Source of the DNA: an uncultured Tenacibaculum sp.
GTDB taxonomy: Bacteria > Bacteroidota > Bacteroidia > Flavobacteriales > Flavobacteriaceae
NCBI RefSeq assembly: GCF_947494125.1
Contig: NZ_CANLTU010000003.1
Location: forward strand, 310,001 to 374,000
Direction: 5' to 3'
DNA length: 64,000 bases
A program made the translations under genes and the position numbers. The notes under the pieces were generated by a model that saw only the letters and a program-made list of their open reading frames with translations, was not told the origin of the DNA and made no database searches. Positions 36,284-45,128 of the stretch are shown in pieces. Position 1 is the stretch's first letter. Every line of letters begins with the position of its first letter.

Positions 36284-36962
36284 TCTTTGTTTTATCATTG
36301 TTTGTTTACAAGGATATTCTCAAAAAACAAATAATTCCGAAATAAAAAAAGATACGATAACTTATAAAACTGGTTATGGTTTACGAATTGGTGTAGACAT
36401 CAGTAAGCCAGCATTATCTTTTGTAGATAAAAGTTATAGCGGACTTGAAATTGTTGGAGATTATCGTATTTCTAAAAATTGGTATGCAGCCACAGAATTA
36501 GGATATGAAAAAGAAAAAACCTTTGAAGATTTTACTACGTCAACATCAAAAGGAAGTTACATTAAGCTAGGTTTAAACTACAATGCTTACGAAAATTGGC
36601 TTGATATGAATAATGAAATCTATGTTGGAATGCGTTATGGATTTGCTCTTTTCGATCAAACTTTACATAGCTATAAACCAAATGTAGGAAATACTTATTT
36701 CCCTTCAAACACCATCGAAACTCCAATTACAGATACTGGATTAACCGCACATTGGACTGAATTCCAACTAGGTATAAAGGTTGAAACTTTCAAGAACCTT
36801 TTTGTAAGCGCAAGTTTTTCTTATAAAATTATGCTAAGTGTAGATGATCAAACAAATTTCAAAACGCTATATGCCCCAGGCTTTAACAGAGTCTTTGAAA
36901 GCAATACTGGTTTCGGATTTAACTACACTTTATCATACTTAATACCTTTTGTTAATAAGTAA
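36264..36962 (+). CDS. DUF6048 family predicted outer-membrane beta-barrel protein
   Basis: The 232-residue protein has a signal peptide (MYKYIISLCFIIVCLQGYSQ). Its alternating strands look like a small beta-barrel: GYGLRIGVDISKPALSFV, YSGLEIVGDYRISKNWYAATELGYEKE, YIKLGLNYN, WTEFQLGIKVE, and a terminal FGFNYTLSYLIPF with aromatic end residues. It matches DUF6048, a companion of DUF6452 in this phylum. The 20-bp overlap with the lipoprotein gene points to coupled translation and perhaps an envelope complex. The function is unknown. Confidence 0.78.
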   Translation: MYKYIISLCFIIVCLQGYSQKTNNSEIKKDTITYKTGYGLRIGVDISKPALSFVDKSYSGLEIVGDYRISKNWYAATELGYEKEKTFEDFTTSTSKGSYIKLGLNYNAYENWLDMNNEIYVGMRYGFALFDQTLHSYKPNVGNTYFPSNTIETPITDTGLTAHWTEFQLGIKVETFKNLFVSASFSYKIMLSVDDQTNFKTLYAPGFNRVFESNTGFGFNYTLSYLIPFVNK

Positions 36963-37022
36963 TTTTAATTACTATCCTTGTTTTTAATACCTTTACAATC
37001 ATTTTTATAAAAGTTATTAACA

Positions 37023-37970
37023 ATGAGTAAAGTCCCAAGTGTAAATTTAGCTGACTTTTTATCTAGCGATGAAAGCAGAAAACAAAAATTTATCAATGAA
37101 ATAGGTAATGCGTATGAAACTATTGGTTTTGTAGCATTGAAAGGTCATTTTTTAGATGATGAACTAGTAGACAATCTATATAAAGAAATTAAAAACTTTT
37201 TCGATTTACCAACTGAGGTAAAAGAAAAATATGAGATTCCAGGAATTGGAGGACAAAGAGGATATGTTTCTTTTGGAAAAGAATCTGCTAAAGGAAAAAA
37301 AGAAGGAGATTTAAAAGAGTTTTGGCATTTTGGACAGTATGTTGATGCTGATTCTAAATATGCTAAAGAATATCCAGATAATGTAGAAGTTAAAGAACTT
37401 CCTGAATTTAACAAAACAGGAAAATTAACTTATCAAATGTTAGAGAAAACTGCTAAATACGTATTACGCTCATTAGCATTACACTTAGGATTAGAAGAAA
37501 CTTATTTCGATAATTATATTAAAAACGGGAATAGTATTTTACGTCCTATCCATTATCCACCTATACAGACTGAGCCAAAAGGAGCAGAAAGAGCTGCTGC
37601 ACATGGTGACATTAACTTAATTACATTGTTAATGGGAGCGCAAGGAAAAGGGCTACAAGTACAAGATCATGATGGAGTTTGGCATGATGCAATAGCACAA
37701 CCAGATGAATTAATGATTAATGTAGGTGATATGCTATCTCGTCACAGTAATAATAGATTAAAATCAACTATACATAGAGTAACAAATCCTCCAAAAGAAT
37801 CATGGGGAACTTCTCGTTATTCTATTCCTTTTTTCATGCACCCAGTTTCTGATATGAAATTAGATGTTTTAGAAAATTGTATCGATGATAATAACCCTAA
37901 ACAATTTGAAGATATTACCGCTGGTGAATTCTTAGATGAGCGTTTACGTGAATTAGGATTAAAAAAGTAA
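37023..37970 (+). CDS. Isopenicillin-N-synthase-like 2-oxoglutarate/Fe(II) oxygenase
   Basis: The 315-residue enzyme has the IPNS N-terminal domain (VPSVNLADFLSSDES, YETIGFVALKGHFLDDELVDNLY) and the 2OG-Fe(II) double-stranded beta-helix. The iron ligands are in AAHGDINLITLL (His and Asp) and in STIHRVTN (His), and the 2OG-binding Arg is in TSRYSIPFF. Bacterial members are of unsettled substrate, and no biosynthetic cluster is present. It is separated from rlmD-DUF6048 by 60 bp and followed by the SUI1 gene after 4 bp. Confidence 0.87.
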   Translation: MSKVPSVNLADFLSSDESRKQKFINEIGNAYETIGFVALKGHFLDDELVDNLYKEIKNFFDLPTEVKEKYEIPGIGGQRGYVSFGKESAKGKKEGDLKEFWHFGQYVDADSKYAKEYPDNVEVKELPEFNKTGKLTYQMLEKTAKYVLRSLALHLGLEETYFDNYIKNGNSILRPIHYPPIQTEPKGAERAAAHGDINLITLLMGAQGKGLQVQDHDGVWHDAIAQPDELMINVGDMLSRHSNNRLKSTIHRVTNPPKESWGTSRYSIPFFMHPVSDMKLDVLENCIDDNNPKQFEDITAGEFLDERLRELGLKK

Positions 37971-37974
37971 TTTA

Positions 37975-38298
37975 ATGGATTTTCAAGATCAATTAAAAAA
38001 CTTATTTCCAGAGCATCAGTTTGAAGAAAAACCTACGGAAGAAAAACCTGAAATTTGGCTTCAAGAGGATCCTATTCTTTGTAAATATGAAAAGCGCAAA
38101 GGAAAACCTGTTACAATTTTAGATGGGTATAATGGGGCTACTCAAGATTTTAAAAAGCTTGCAAAGGAAATTAAAACCAAACTAAGTGTTGGTGGTAGCT
38201 TTAAAGATGATAAAATTATTATTCAAGGTGATTACCGCGATCAAATAATGGAAATATTAAAAGATAAAGGCTTCAAAGTAAAACGTGTTGGAGGCTAA
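37975..38298 (+). CDS. SUI1/eIF1-like translation initiation factor family protein
   Basis: The 107-residue protein has a variable acidic N-terminus (residues 1-35) and a SUI1 domain: ILCKYEKRKGKPVTILDGYNG, LAKEIKTKLSVGGSFKDDKIIIQGDYRDQIMEILKDKGFKVKRVGG. This is the bacterial YciH-type fold related to eIF1. Its role in bacterial initiation is not settled. It lies 4 bp after the oxygenase gene and is closed by a perfect terminator. Confidence 0.9.
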   Translation: MDFQDQLKNLFPEHQFEEKPTEEKPEIWLQEDPILCKYEKRKGKPVTILDGYNGATQDFKKLAKEIKTKLSVGGSFKDDKIIIQGDYRDQIMEILKDKGFKVKRVGG

Positions 38299-38305
38299 TA
38301 TTATT

Positions 38306-38348
38306 AAAGTGTCAAGAATGGTTATTCTTGACACTTTTCTTTTTTTTA
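38306..38348 (+). terminator. Intrinsic terminator after the SUI1 gene
   Basis: Perfect 14-bp arms (38306-38319 and 38324-38337) enclose the loop GGTT and are followed by a T-rich tract. Confidence 0.95.
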
Positions 38349-38450
38349 AAATTTAAACTGTTAAAATACAGGTAATTAATAATAACGTATAAAAACGAAC
38401 GTTTATTATATATCAATAGAAGAAATCAAAAAAAAGAATTCCTCATTATT

Positions 38451-39395
38451 ATGACATCCTCATTATTACACATTACCAACGGAGATACAACTACTCTACA
38501 GCTTAAAAACTTAAATTTTAAAGGAGATATTATAACATGGAGAGAGATGTTATGCGAAGGCAAAACATCGGTTGACGTAGGTAGTGAAAGTTTTTGGAAA
38601 ACTCGTTTTGATTTTTTAAAATCGTCATATAAGGTAACAAAAAGGAAATTCATTGATTACACCTTAAAAGAATATCGAAATCTTTGTAATCAAAAAGCAC
38701 AAGATGAAATTGTTTTATGGTTTGAATACGATTTGTTTTGTCAAATAAATATGCTAGCTGTTATTAGTTGGTTAAAACGCTACAGAAAAAACCAACAAAT
38801 TTCCTTAGTATGTAGTGGAAAAGTAGCAAATAGTGAAAAATTATTAGGTTTAAGTGAATTATCTATCACGCAATTAAAAGATCATTTTAAGAAAAGAATA
38901 TTACTTACTCAAGATGATATTGAATATGCCGATTACATATGGCAACTTTATTGTTCAGACAGTCCTTTACAACTTGAAAACGCACATAAATTCAATACTA
39001 AATCACCATTTGTATATTTAGAAAACGCGATAAAAGCTCATTTACTTCGTTTTCCATCTATAGATAATGGATTAAATTATATTGAAAATAATATTTTAAA
39101 AACTGCTAAAAACAATACGTTCGAGACAAAGAATAAACTTATAAATCATTTATTAGTAAATCAAGAAGTTTACGGATATGGTGATATTCAATACATTAAC
39201 AAAACAAATCAGTTAAAAAATTTATTTTCTTCATTTAACCCTGTTAAATTAAATAAAATAGGAAAAAAAGTATTGCATAATCAAACAAACTATTATGCTA
39301 AAATGCGTTCTGATTTTTCGTATCTTGGGGGCGCAAAAAAATACAGCTATCTATATGTAAATTCTACAAATAAGCTGTTAAAAATTACATCATAA
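38451..39395 (+). CDS. DUF1835 domain protein
   Basis: The 314-residue cytoplasmic protein has a DUF1835-type N-terminus: LLHITNGDTTTLQLKNLNFKGDIITWREMLCEG, then EIVLWFEYDLFCQINMLAVISWL. This family looks like a degenerate Rossmann-type sensor or enzyme of unknown activity. The C-terminal part (residues 150-314; SITQLKDHFKKRILLTQDDIEYADYIWQLYCS) is helical. Its TAA is followed directly by the ATG of the nucleoside phosphorylase gene with no gap, so the pair is tightly coupled. It is the first gene of a three-gene operon. Confidence 0.82.
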   Translation: MTSSLLHITNGDTTTLQLKNLNFKGDIITWREMLCEGKTSVDVGSESFWKTRFDFLKSSYKVTKRKFIDYTLKEYRNLCNQKAQDEIVLWFEYDLFCQINMLAVISWLKRYRKNQQISLVCSGKVANSEKLLGLSELSITQLKDHFKKRILLTQDDIEYADYIWQLYCSDSPLQLENAHKFNTKSPFVYLENAIKAHLLRFPSIDNGLNYIENNILKTAKNNTFETKNKLINHLLVNQEVYGYGDIQYINKTNQLKNLFSSFNPVKLNKIGKKVLHNQTNYYAKMRSDFSYLGGAKKYSYLYVNSTNKLLKITS

Positions 39396-40265
39396 ATGAA
39401 CATACAACATTCTGAACTCATCTTAAATCCTGATGGAAGTATATATCATCTAAATTTAAGGCCTGAGCATATAGCTACCGATATTATTTTCGTTGGTGAC
39501 CAATATCGTGTAGATAAAGTTACACAACATTTTGACTCTATTGAATTTACTACCCAAAAACGTGAATTTAAAACCACAACTGGAACATATAAAGGTAAAA
39601 GGCTAACTGTAATTTCAACAGGAATTGGTCCTGACAATATTGATATTGTACTTAATGAATTGGATGCTTTAGTAAATATCGATTTAGAAACACGTAAAGT
39701 AAAAGAAAAGCACACGCAACTTAATATTACTAGAATTGGAACTTCTGGTTCGTTACAAGCTGATATTCCTGTAAATAGCTTTTTATTAAGTTCTCATGGG
39801 TTAGATTTAAATGGAATGTTATTATCATATCAAGTAGAAAATATTGCACATCCAGAATTAGAAGAAGCTTTTATAAACCATACAGGTTGGAGTTCTAAAA
39901 AATCATACCCTTTAATAGTTGCAAACGGAAAATCTTTAGAAGATAAATTAATGTCTGATAAAGTTTATAAAGGGATTACAGCTACTGCTGGTGGTTTTTA
40001 CGGCCCACAAGGTCGTGTACTTCGTTTAGGATTGCAAGATGCTGAATTGAACAAAAAAATTGATAGCTTTAATTATAGCGATAACAGAATTACAAATCTT
40101 GAAATGGAAACTTCTGCTATTTATGGTTTATCAAAGTTACTAGGCCATAATGCTGCATCTATGAATGCATTAATTGCTAATAGAGCCAATGGTACTTTTA
40201 GTGAAAACCCTGGTCAAGTTGTTGCCGATTTAATTTTATATACTTTAGATAAATTAGTTGAGTAG
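39396..40265 (+). CDS. Nucleoside phosphorylase family protein
   Basis: The 289-residue protein of the PNP/UDP phosphorylase fold has the phosphate/substrate site blocks IIFVGDQYRVDKV, VISTGIGPDNIDIVLNEL, ITRIGTSGSLQADIPVNSF and TNLEMETSAIYGLSKLLGHNA. The EMETSA segment places it near uridine phosphorylases, with the ribose-binding Glu-Met-Glu triad. It would split a nucleoside with phosphate into base and ribose-1-phosphate. It has no gap to the genes on either side. Nucleoside preference is uncertain. Confidence 0.87.
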   Translation: MNIQHSELILNPDGSIYHLNLRPEHIATDIIFVGDQYRVDKVTQHFDSIEFTTQKREFKTTTGTYKGKRLTVISTGIGPDNIDIVLNELDALVNIDLETRKVKEKHTQLNITRIGTSGSLQADIPVNSFLLSSHGLDLNGMLLSYQVENIAHPELEEAFINHTGWSSKKSYPLIVANGKSLEDKLMSDKVYKGITATAGGFYGPQGRVLRLGLQDAELNKKIDSFNYSDNRITNLEMETSAIYGLSKLLGHNAASMNALIANRANGTFSENPGQVVADLILYTLDKLVE

Positions 40266-41126
40266 ATGCTAAAATTAAAAGTAGGTGGTGTACCAGAGCA
40301 TTTCAATTATCCCTGGTACATTACCTTAAAAAATAAAGAATACACAAACAACAACATTAATTTACGTTGGCAAGACTTTCCTGGAGGAACAGGAGAAATG
40401 TGTAAAGCTTTACGATCTGGAAATGTTGATATTGCGATAGTACTTACAGAAGGTATTATTAAAGACATTATTAATGGTAACCCTTCTAAGATTACACAAA
40501 CTTTTGTAAAAAGCCCTTTAATATGGGGAATACATGTTGGCGCTAAATCATCTTTCAAAAAAATTGAAGATTTAGAATATGCAACTGTTGCTATTAGTCG
40601 TTTTGGTTCAGGCTCTCATTTAATGGCCATAGTAAATGCACATAATAATGGATGGGATATAGATAAACTAAAATTTAAAGTTGTTGGTAATTTACAAGGT
40701 GGTATAGATGCTTTAACCAATGGTGATGCTGATTACTTTATGTGGGAACACTTTACAACCAAACCTTTGGTAGACAATAATACGTTTAGACGCTTAGGAG
40801 ACTGCCCAACACCTTGGCCATGTTTCGTAATAGCAGTTCGTAACGAAGTATTAGAGAATAATTTTGATGAAGTTAAAAAAGTTTTAGACATAATAAACAA
40901 CTGTACTACAAACTTTAAAAACATTGATAACATTGATAAAACACTATCCCACAGATACGAACAACAAATAGACGACATTCAAGAATGGTTATCTATTACA
41001 GAATGGAATGACGGAAAGCCAGTAACAAAAAATTTAATTACTCGCATACAAAATAAAATGCTTGAGTTTAACGTTATTGATGGGAAGAAAGATTCTGGTG
41101 AGTTAATCAGAAATATGTATATTTGA
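40266..41126 (+). CDS. Type 2 periplasmic-binding-protein fold protein lacking a signal peptide
   Basis: The 286-residue protein resembles NMT1/TauA-like solute-binding proteins: LKVGGVPEHFNYPWYITLKN, FPGGTGEMCKALRSGNVDIAIVLTEG, ATVAISRFGSGSHLMAIVNAHNNGWD, GGIDALTNGDADYFMWEHFTTKP and TPWPCFVIAVRNEVL. It starts directly with the first beta strand. There is no signal peptide or lipobox, and the ATG abuts the phosphorylase stop, leaving no room for a longer start. It therefore probably works in the cytoplasm, where some such folds are enzymes or sensors. Ligand unknown; the operon suggests a nucleobase or related compound. Confidence 0.8.
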   Translation: MLKLKVGGVPEHFNYPWYITLKNKEYTNNNINLRWQDFPGGTGEMCKALRSGNVDIAIVLTEGIIKDIINGNPSKITQTFVKSPLIWGIHVGAKSSFKKIEDLEYATVAISRFGSGSHLMAIVNAHNNGWDIDKLKFKVVGNLQGGIDALTNGDADYFMWEHFTTKPLVDNNTFRRLGDCPTPWPCFVIAVRNEVLENNFDEVKKVLDIINNCTTNFKNIDNIDKTLSHRYEQQIDDIQEWLSITEWNDGKPVTKNLITRIQNKMLEFNVIDGKKDSGELIRNMYI

Positions 41127-41144
41127 TTTTTTAAAACCAAAAAA

Positions 41145-41306
41145 ATGAAAAAAATAGTATTTATTGCAATTTGTGTAGTTAGTCTAGTAGGTTTTTCTTC
41201 TTGCGGAAGCACAAGCCCTTGTGGTTTAGCAAAAACTAATCAAACCAAACAAAACCAACATCAACAAGAAATCATAGTAGCTGATGCAACTGAGATAGCT
41301 GAATAA
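41145..41306 (+). CDS. Small lipoprotein, 53 residues
   Basis: The short frame begins with ATG at 41145, 18 bp after the previous stop, and ends in TAA at 41306. Residues 1-20 (MKKIVFIAICVVSLVGFSSC) form a textbook lipoprotein signal with the lipobox at Cys20. The rest is a Gln/Asn-rich polar tail ending VADATEIAE. A terminator follows 28 bp later, which supports a real transcript end. The signal peptide quality is the main evidence that it is a gene. No function can be assigned. Confidence 0.7.
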   Translation: MKKIVFIAICVVSLVGFSSCGSTSPCGLAKTNQTKQNQHQQEIIVADATEIAE

Positions 41307-41334
41307 GTTGATGTTTCTTTTATTCAAATTCAAT

Positions 41335-41362
41335 AAATCCGCTTTTTTAGGCGGATTTTTTA
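41335..41362. terminator. Bidirectional intrinsic terminator
   Basis: Arms AAATCCGC (41335-41342) and GCGGATTT (41351-41358) pair around an 8-nt loop and continue into T's. It separates the small lipoprotein gene from the convergent pcm. Confidence 0.85.
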
Positions 41363-42001
41363 ATTCTTCTTTTTTAACATCGGCACAAACTTAAAATCAC
41401 CTAATTCATGTTTTTCAAATTCTTTTGGTGATTTACGAATAAAGAGTGTCATTATTTGTTCTTTATCACCTACAGGAATTAGTAACTTACCTCCTACTTT
41501 AATTTGTCCTAATAAAGCCTTAGGAACAAATGGCGCCCCTGCTGTTACAATTATTTTATCAAATGGCGCTTCTTCAGGTAAACCTTTATAACCGTCACCA
41601 AAAATAAAACGCTTAGGTCTATATCCTAATTTAGGTAAAAACAAAGATGTTTTTTTAAATAGTTCATGCTGTCTTTCTATTGAATAAACTTCAGCATTCA
41701 TTTCTAATAAAACCGCTGTTTGATATCCAGATCCTGTACCAATCTCAAGAACTTTTTCTCCTTGCTTTACTTCTAAAACTTGTGATTGAAATGCTACAGT
41801 AAAAGGATGTGAAATTGTTTGTTCGGCAGCAATAGGAAATGCTTTATCCTGATAAGCGTGCGACTCAAAACTACTATCAATAAATAAGTGTCGTGGAATT
41901 TTTCGTACAGCATTTAATACTTTCGTATCATATATTCCTTTAGCCTCTAAAACGCTTGCTAATTGATTTCTAAGTCCTTGGTGTTTGGTAGTATCTCTCA
42001 C
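41360..42001 (-). CDS. pcm: Protein-L-isoaspartate O-methyltransferase
   Basis: The 213-residue class I methyltransferase has the SAM motif VLEIGTGSGYQTAVL near residue 82, the PCMT segments RHLFIDSSFESHAYQDKAFPIAAEQTISHPF and FIFGDGYKGLPEEAPFDKIIVTAGAPFVP. Pcm repairs isoaspartyl residues in aged proteins by methylation. Length and motifs are complete. It is monocistronic, and its 3' end shares the bidirectional terminator. Confidence 0.93.
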   Translation of the reverse strand: MRDTTKHQGLRNQLASVLEAKGIYDTKVLNAVRKIPRHLFIDSSFESHAYQDKAFPIAAEQTISHPFTVAFQSQVLEVKQGEKVLEIGTGSGYQTAVLLEMNAEVYSIERQHELFKKTSLFLPKLGYRPKRFIFGDGYKGLPEEAPFDKIIVTAGAPFVPKALLGQIKVGGKLLIPVGDKEQIMTLFIRKSPKEFEKHELGDFKFVPMLKKKN

Positions 42002-42053
42002 AAATAGTAAAATTTCAACAGGCTAAAAATAGTAATAAATCTCTACAAAAGTG

Positions 42054-42061
42054 TATCTTTG
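42054..42061 (+). promoter_or_regulatory. Candidate -7 element of the Gfo/Idh gene
   Basis: TATCTTTG matches TAnnTTTG and lies 69 bp before the ATG at 42131. No clear TTG is seen at the -33 distance. Confidence 0.4.
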
Positions 42062-42130
42062 TTAGCGTTGATTTTTATATAAATCATTTCTTTTTATATA
42101 AACACTCAAATAACTAATAATCTTTCACTT

Positions 42131-43090
42131 ATGCTAAAAGCCGGAGTTTTAGGCGCAGGACATTTAGGTAAAATACACTTGCGTTTGTTACAACAATCAG
42201 AAAAATACGAATTAGTAGGATTTTATGATCCTTTTACTGAAAATGCACAAAAAGTAGCTAAAGAGTTTGGATACAAATTATTTAACTCTGTAGAGGAATT
42301 AATAAATGCTGTTGATGTAGTTGATATTGTAACTCCAACATTATCTCACTTTGATTGTGCTAAGCAAGCTATTGAAAATGGAAAACACATTTTTATAGAG
42401 AAACCAATTACAAATACTTTACAAGAAGCACAAGCTATTAGAACTTTAGCTAGTCAAAACCATATTCGTGGTCAGGTTGGACATGTTGAACGTTTTAACC
42501 CAGCGTTTACAGCTGTAAAAGATGTTATTGACACTCCAATGTTTATAGAAACACACAGATTGGCTGAATTCAATCCAAGAGGTACTGATGTTCCTGTAGT
42601 ATTGGATTTAATGATTCATGATATTGACATTATTTTATCTGTAGTAAAATCGAAAGTGAAAAATGTACATGCTAGTGGAGTTTCTGTTATTTCTGAAACA
42701 CCAGATATTGCAAATGCCCGTATTGAATTTGAAAATGGTTGTGTAGCTAATTTAACATCAAGTAGAATTTCTATGAAAAACATGCGTAAAAGTCGCTTTT
42801 TTCAGAAAGATGCTTATATTTCTGTAGATTTCTTAGAAAAGAGTTCGGAAATAGTAAAAATGAAAGATGTTCCTGAAAATCCTGATGAGTTTGCCATGAT
42901 TTTACAAAATGCTGAAGGTGTGAAAAAACAAATTTATTTTGACAACCCAGAAGTTACACCAAACAATGCTATTTTAGATGAATTAGAGTCGTTTGCTGAT
43001 GCTATTAATAATGATACAACTCCAATAGTTTCATTAAGCCAAGGAACTGAAGCTTTAAGAGTTGCTCAAATGATTATTGATTGTTTTTAA
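42131..43090 (+). CDS. Gfo/Idh/MocA family NAD(P)-dependent oxidoreductase
   Basis: The 319-residue protein has a Rossmann N-terminus (KAGVLGAGHLGKIHLRLL), the conserved EKP motif in HIFIEKPITNTLQEA and the DLMIHDIDIIL histidine region of the catalytic domain. Members oxidise or reduce sugars, inositols or related compounds, and this substrate is unknown. It lies 36 bp ahead of the 3-hydroxyacyl-CoA dehydrogenase gene on the same strand. Confidence 0.88.
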   Translation: MLKAGVLGAGHLGKIHLRLLQQSEKYELVGFYDPFTENAQKVAKEFGYKLFNSVEELINAVDVVDIVTPTLSHFDCAKQAIENGKHIFIEKPITNTLQEAQAIRTLASQNHIRGQVGHVERFNPAFTAVKDVIDTPMFIETHRLAEFNPRGTDVPVVLDLMIHDIDIILSVVKSKVKNVHASGVSVISETPDIANARIEFENGCVANLTSSRISMKNMRKSRFFQKDAYISVDFLEKSSEIVKMKDVPENPDEFAMILQNAEGVKKQIYFDNPEVTPNNAILDELESFADAINNDTTPIVSLSQGTEALRVAQMIIDCF

Positions 43091-43126
43091 CTCATTATAA
43101 ATAAAATATAAAACTAAACATACAAC

Positions 43127-44014
43127 ATGAAGAATATCGCTGTAATTGGAGCTGGAACTATGGGAAACGGAATTGCTCATACTTTTGCTCAATTTGGATA
43201 TAATGTTCAACTTATAGATGTAGCACAAGCTGCTTTAGATAAAGGAATTGCAACCATTACTAAGAATTTAGATAGAATGGTGGCTAAAGAAAAAATAACT
43301 GTTGAAGATAAAAACAATACTTTAAATAATATTACTACATATACTTCTATAAAAGAAGGTGTACAACAAGCTGCTTTAGTAGTTGAAGCTGCAACAGAAA
43401 ATGTTAATTTAAAATTAAAAATATTTAAAGACTTAGATGAAGCTTGTCCTAAAGATACCATTTTAGCGACCAATACTTCTTCTATTTCTATAACTCAAAT
43501 AGCGGCAGTAACTCAAAGACCTGAAAAGGTAATTGGAATGCATTTTATGAATCCTGTGCCAATTATGAAATTGGTTGAAATTATTAGAGGGTATAATACT
43601 TCTGATGAAGTAATGGATTTTACTGTTGATTTAACGAAAAAAATTAATAAAGTACCTGTAGAGGTTAACGATTACCCTGGTTTTGTTGCTAATCGCATTT
43701 TAATGCCTATGATTAACGAATCTATTGAAACGTTATATAATGGTGTTGCTGGTGTTGCAGAAATTGACACCGTTATGAAATTAGGAATGGCGCATCCTAT
43801 GGGCCCTTTACAGTTAGCTGACTTCATTGGACTAGATGTGTGTTTATCTATTTTAAACGTAATGTATGACGGCTTTAAAAACCCTAAGTATGCTCCATGT
43901 CCATTATTAGTAAATATGGTTATGGCTGGAAAATTAGGTGCTAAATCTGGTGAAGGATTTTATGATTATTCTGAAAGTAGGAAAGCTGAAAAAGTTGCAA
44001 AAATGTTTTCTTAG
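43127..44014 (+). CDS. 3-hydroxybutyryl-CoA dehydrogenase family protein
   Basis: The 295-residue 3-hydroxyacyl-CoA dehydrogenase has the NAD-binding motif IGAGTMGNGIAHTFAQFGYNV, LVVEAATENVNLK, the catalytic His in GMHFMNPVPIMKLVEII and the C-terminal domain YPGFVANRILMPMINESIETL and AHPMGPLQLADFIGLD. The single-domain size of about 290 residues is that of PaaH/Hbd enzymes, acting on short acyl-CoAs in beta-oxidation or butyrate/PHB metabolism. A terminator follows. Confidence 0.92.
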   Translation: MKNIAVIGAGTMGNGIAHTFAQFGYNVQLIDVAQAALDKGIATITKNLDRMVAKEKITVEDKNNTLNNITTYTSIKEGVQQAALVVEAATENVNLKLKIFKDLDEACPKDTILATNTSSISITQIAAVTQRPEKVIGMHFMNPVPIMKLVEIIRGYNTSDEVMDFTVDLTKKINKVPVEVNDYPGFVANRILMPMINESIETLYNGVAGVAEIDTVMKLGMAHPMGPLQLADFIGLDVCLSILNVMYDGFKNPKYAPCPLLVNMVMAGKLGAKSGEGFYDYSESRKAEKVAKMFS

Positions 44015-44037
44015 TCTTTTAATACTTGATAAAAACA

Positions 44038-44070
44038 AAAAAGGAAGTTTCAAATTGAAACTTCCTTTTT
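44038..44070. terminator. Bidirectional intrinsic terminator
   Basis: Arms 44041-44053 and 44055-44067 pair over 13 bp with A's before and T's after. It lies between the convergent hydroxyacyl-CoA dehydrogenase and MoxR genes. Confidence 0.92.
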
Positions 44071-44074
44071 TGTT

Positions 44075-45028
44075 TTAAAACAGCGAATTAATAATTTCTT
44101 TAATAGTAACTCCTTCTGCCTCTGCTTTATAATTTTTAACTATCCTGTGTGATAGTATTGGAATAGCAACTGCTTGAACATCTTCAATATCTGGTGAGTA
44201 TTTTCCTTTTACAGCTGCATGTGCTTTAGCTGCTAAGATTAAATTTTGAGAAGCTCTTGGTCCTGCTCCCCAATCAATATACTTTTTAATTAAATCAGTA
44301 GATTTATCTGACTTTGGTCTTGTTTTACCGACTAAACCAACTGCATATTCTATTACATTATCTGCAACAGGAATTTTTCTAATTAATTTCTGTACTTCAA
44401 TAATTTCTTCTGCAGAAAAAATAGCATTCACATTTTGATTAATTATTGATGTTGTACTTTTAACTACTTCTACTTCTTCTTCAAATGTTGGATATTCAAG
44501 ATTAATAGAAAACATAAACCTATCTAATTGAGCCTCTGGCAAAGGATATGTTCCTTCTTGTTCTATTGGATTTTGAGTTGCTAATACAAAAAATGGTAAA
44601 TCTAACTTATAATGATGTCCTGCTATTGTAACTGATTTCTCTTGCATTGCCTCTAACAAGGCTGCTTGTGTTTTTGGAGGTGTACGATTTATCTCATCTG
44701 CCAAAATAATATTAGAAAATATTGGACCTTTGATAAATTTAAAATGACGATTCTCATCTAATATTTCACTTCCTAAAATGTCTGATGGCATTAAATCTGG
44801 CGTAAATTGAATTCTACTAAAATTTAAACCTAATACATTAGAAATAGTATTTACTAATAATGTTTTAGCTAGCCCTGGAACGCCTACTAAAAGAGAATGC
44901 CCTCCACAAAGAACTGATAATAAAGTATAATTAACTGCTTCTTGCTGCCCTATTATAACTTTACCTATTTCTTGTTGTAGTTGTGAATACTTTTGAACTA
45001 AATTGTTTACTGCAGTTACGTCAGACAT
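44075..45028 (-). CDS. MoxR family AAA+ ATPase
   Basis: The 317-residue protein has Walker A GVPGLAKTLLVNTI near residue 50, Walker B IILADEINRTPPKTQAALLEAMQE, sensor 1 FFVLATQNPIEQEGTYPLPEAQLDRFM and the lid WGAGPRASQNLILAAKAHA. MoxR ATPases act as chaperones, usually with VWA-domain proteins. No VWA or DUF58 gene is next to it; its neighbours are the parvulin chaperones. It is 100 bp downstream of the last of these on the same strand, with a GC-rich hairpin between. Confidence 0.93.
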   Translation of the reverse strand: MSDVTAVNNLVQKYSQLQQEIGKVIIGQQEAVNYTLLSVLCGGHSLLVGVPGLAKTLLVNTISNVLGLNFSRIQFTPDLMPSDILGSEILDENRHFKFIKGPIFSNIILADEINRTPPKTQAALLEAMQEKSVTIAGHHYKLDLPFFVLATQNPIEQEGTYPLPEAQLDRFMFSINLEYPTFEEEVEVVKSTTSIINQNVNAIFSAEEIIEVQKLIRKIPVADNVIEYAVGLVGKTRPKSDKSTDLIKKYIDWGAGPRASQNLILAAKAHAAVKGKYSPDIEDVQAVAIPILSHRIVKNYKAEAEGVTIKEIINSLF

Positions 45029-45077
45029 AAATTACTTTTTTATTACAATATTTTTTTACAAACTTTTATAAAATGAG

Positions 45078-45097
45078 ATTCCCGCTTTCGCGGGAAT
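45078..45097. repeat. REP-like GC-rich hairpin
   Basis: ATTCCCGC, loop TTTC, GCGGGAAT: perfect 8-bp arms, followed by gaca. It is far richer in GC than the surrounding DNA, has no T-run and resembles the ttcccgctttcgcgggaatgac element dispersed in many bacterial genomes. Confidence 0.65.
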
Positions 45098-45128
45098 GAC
45101 AATATAAATATAATAAAATTATTATTTT

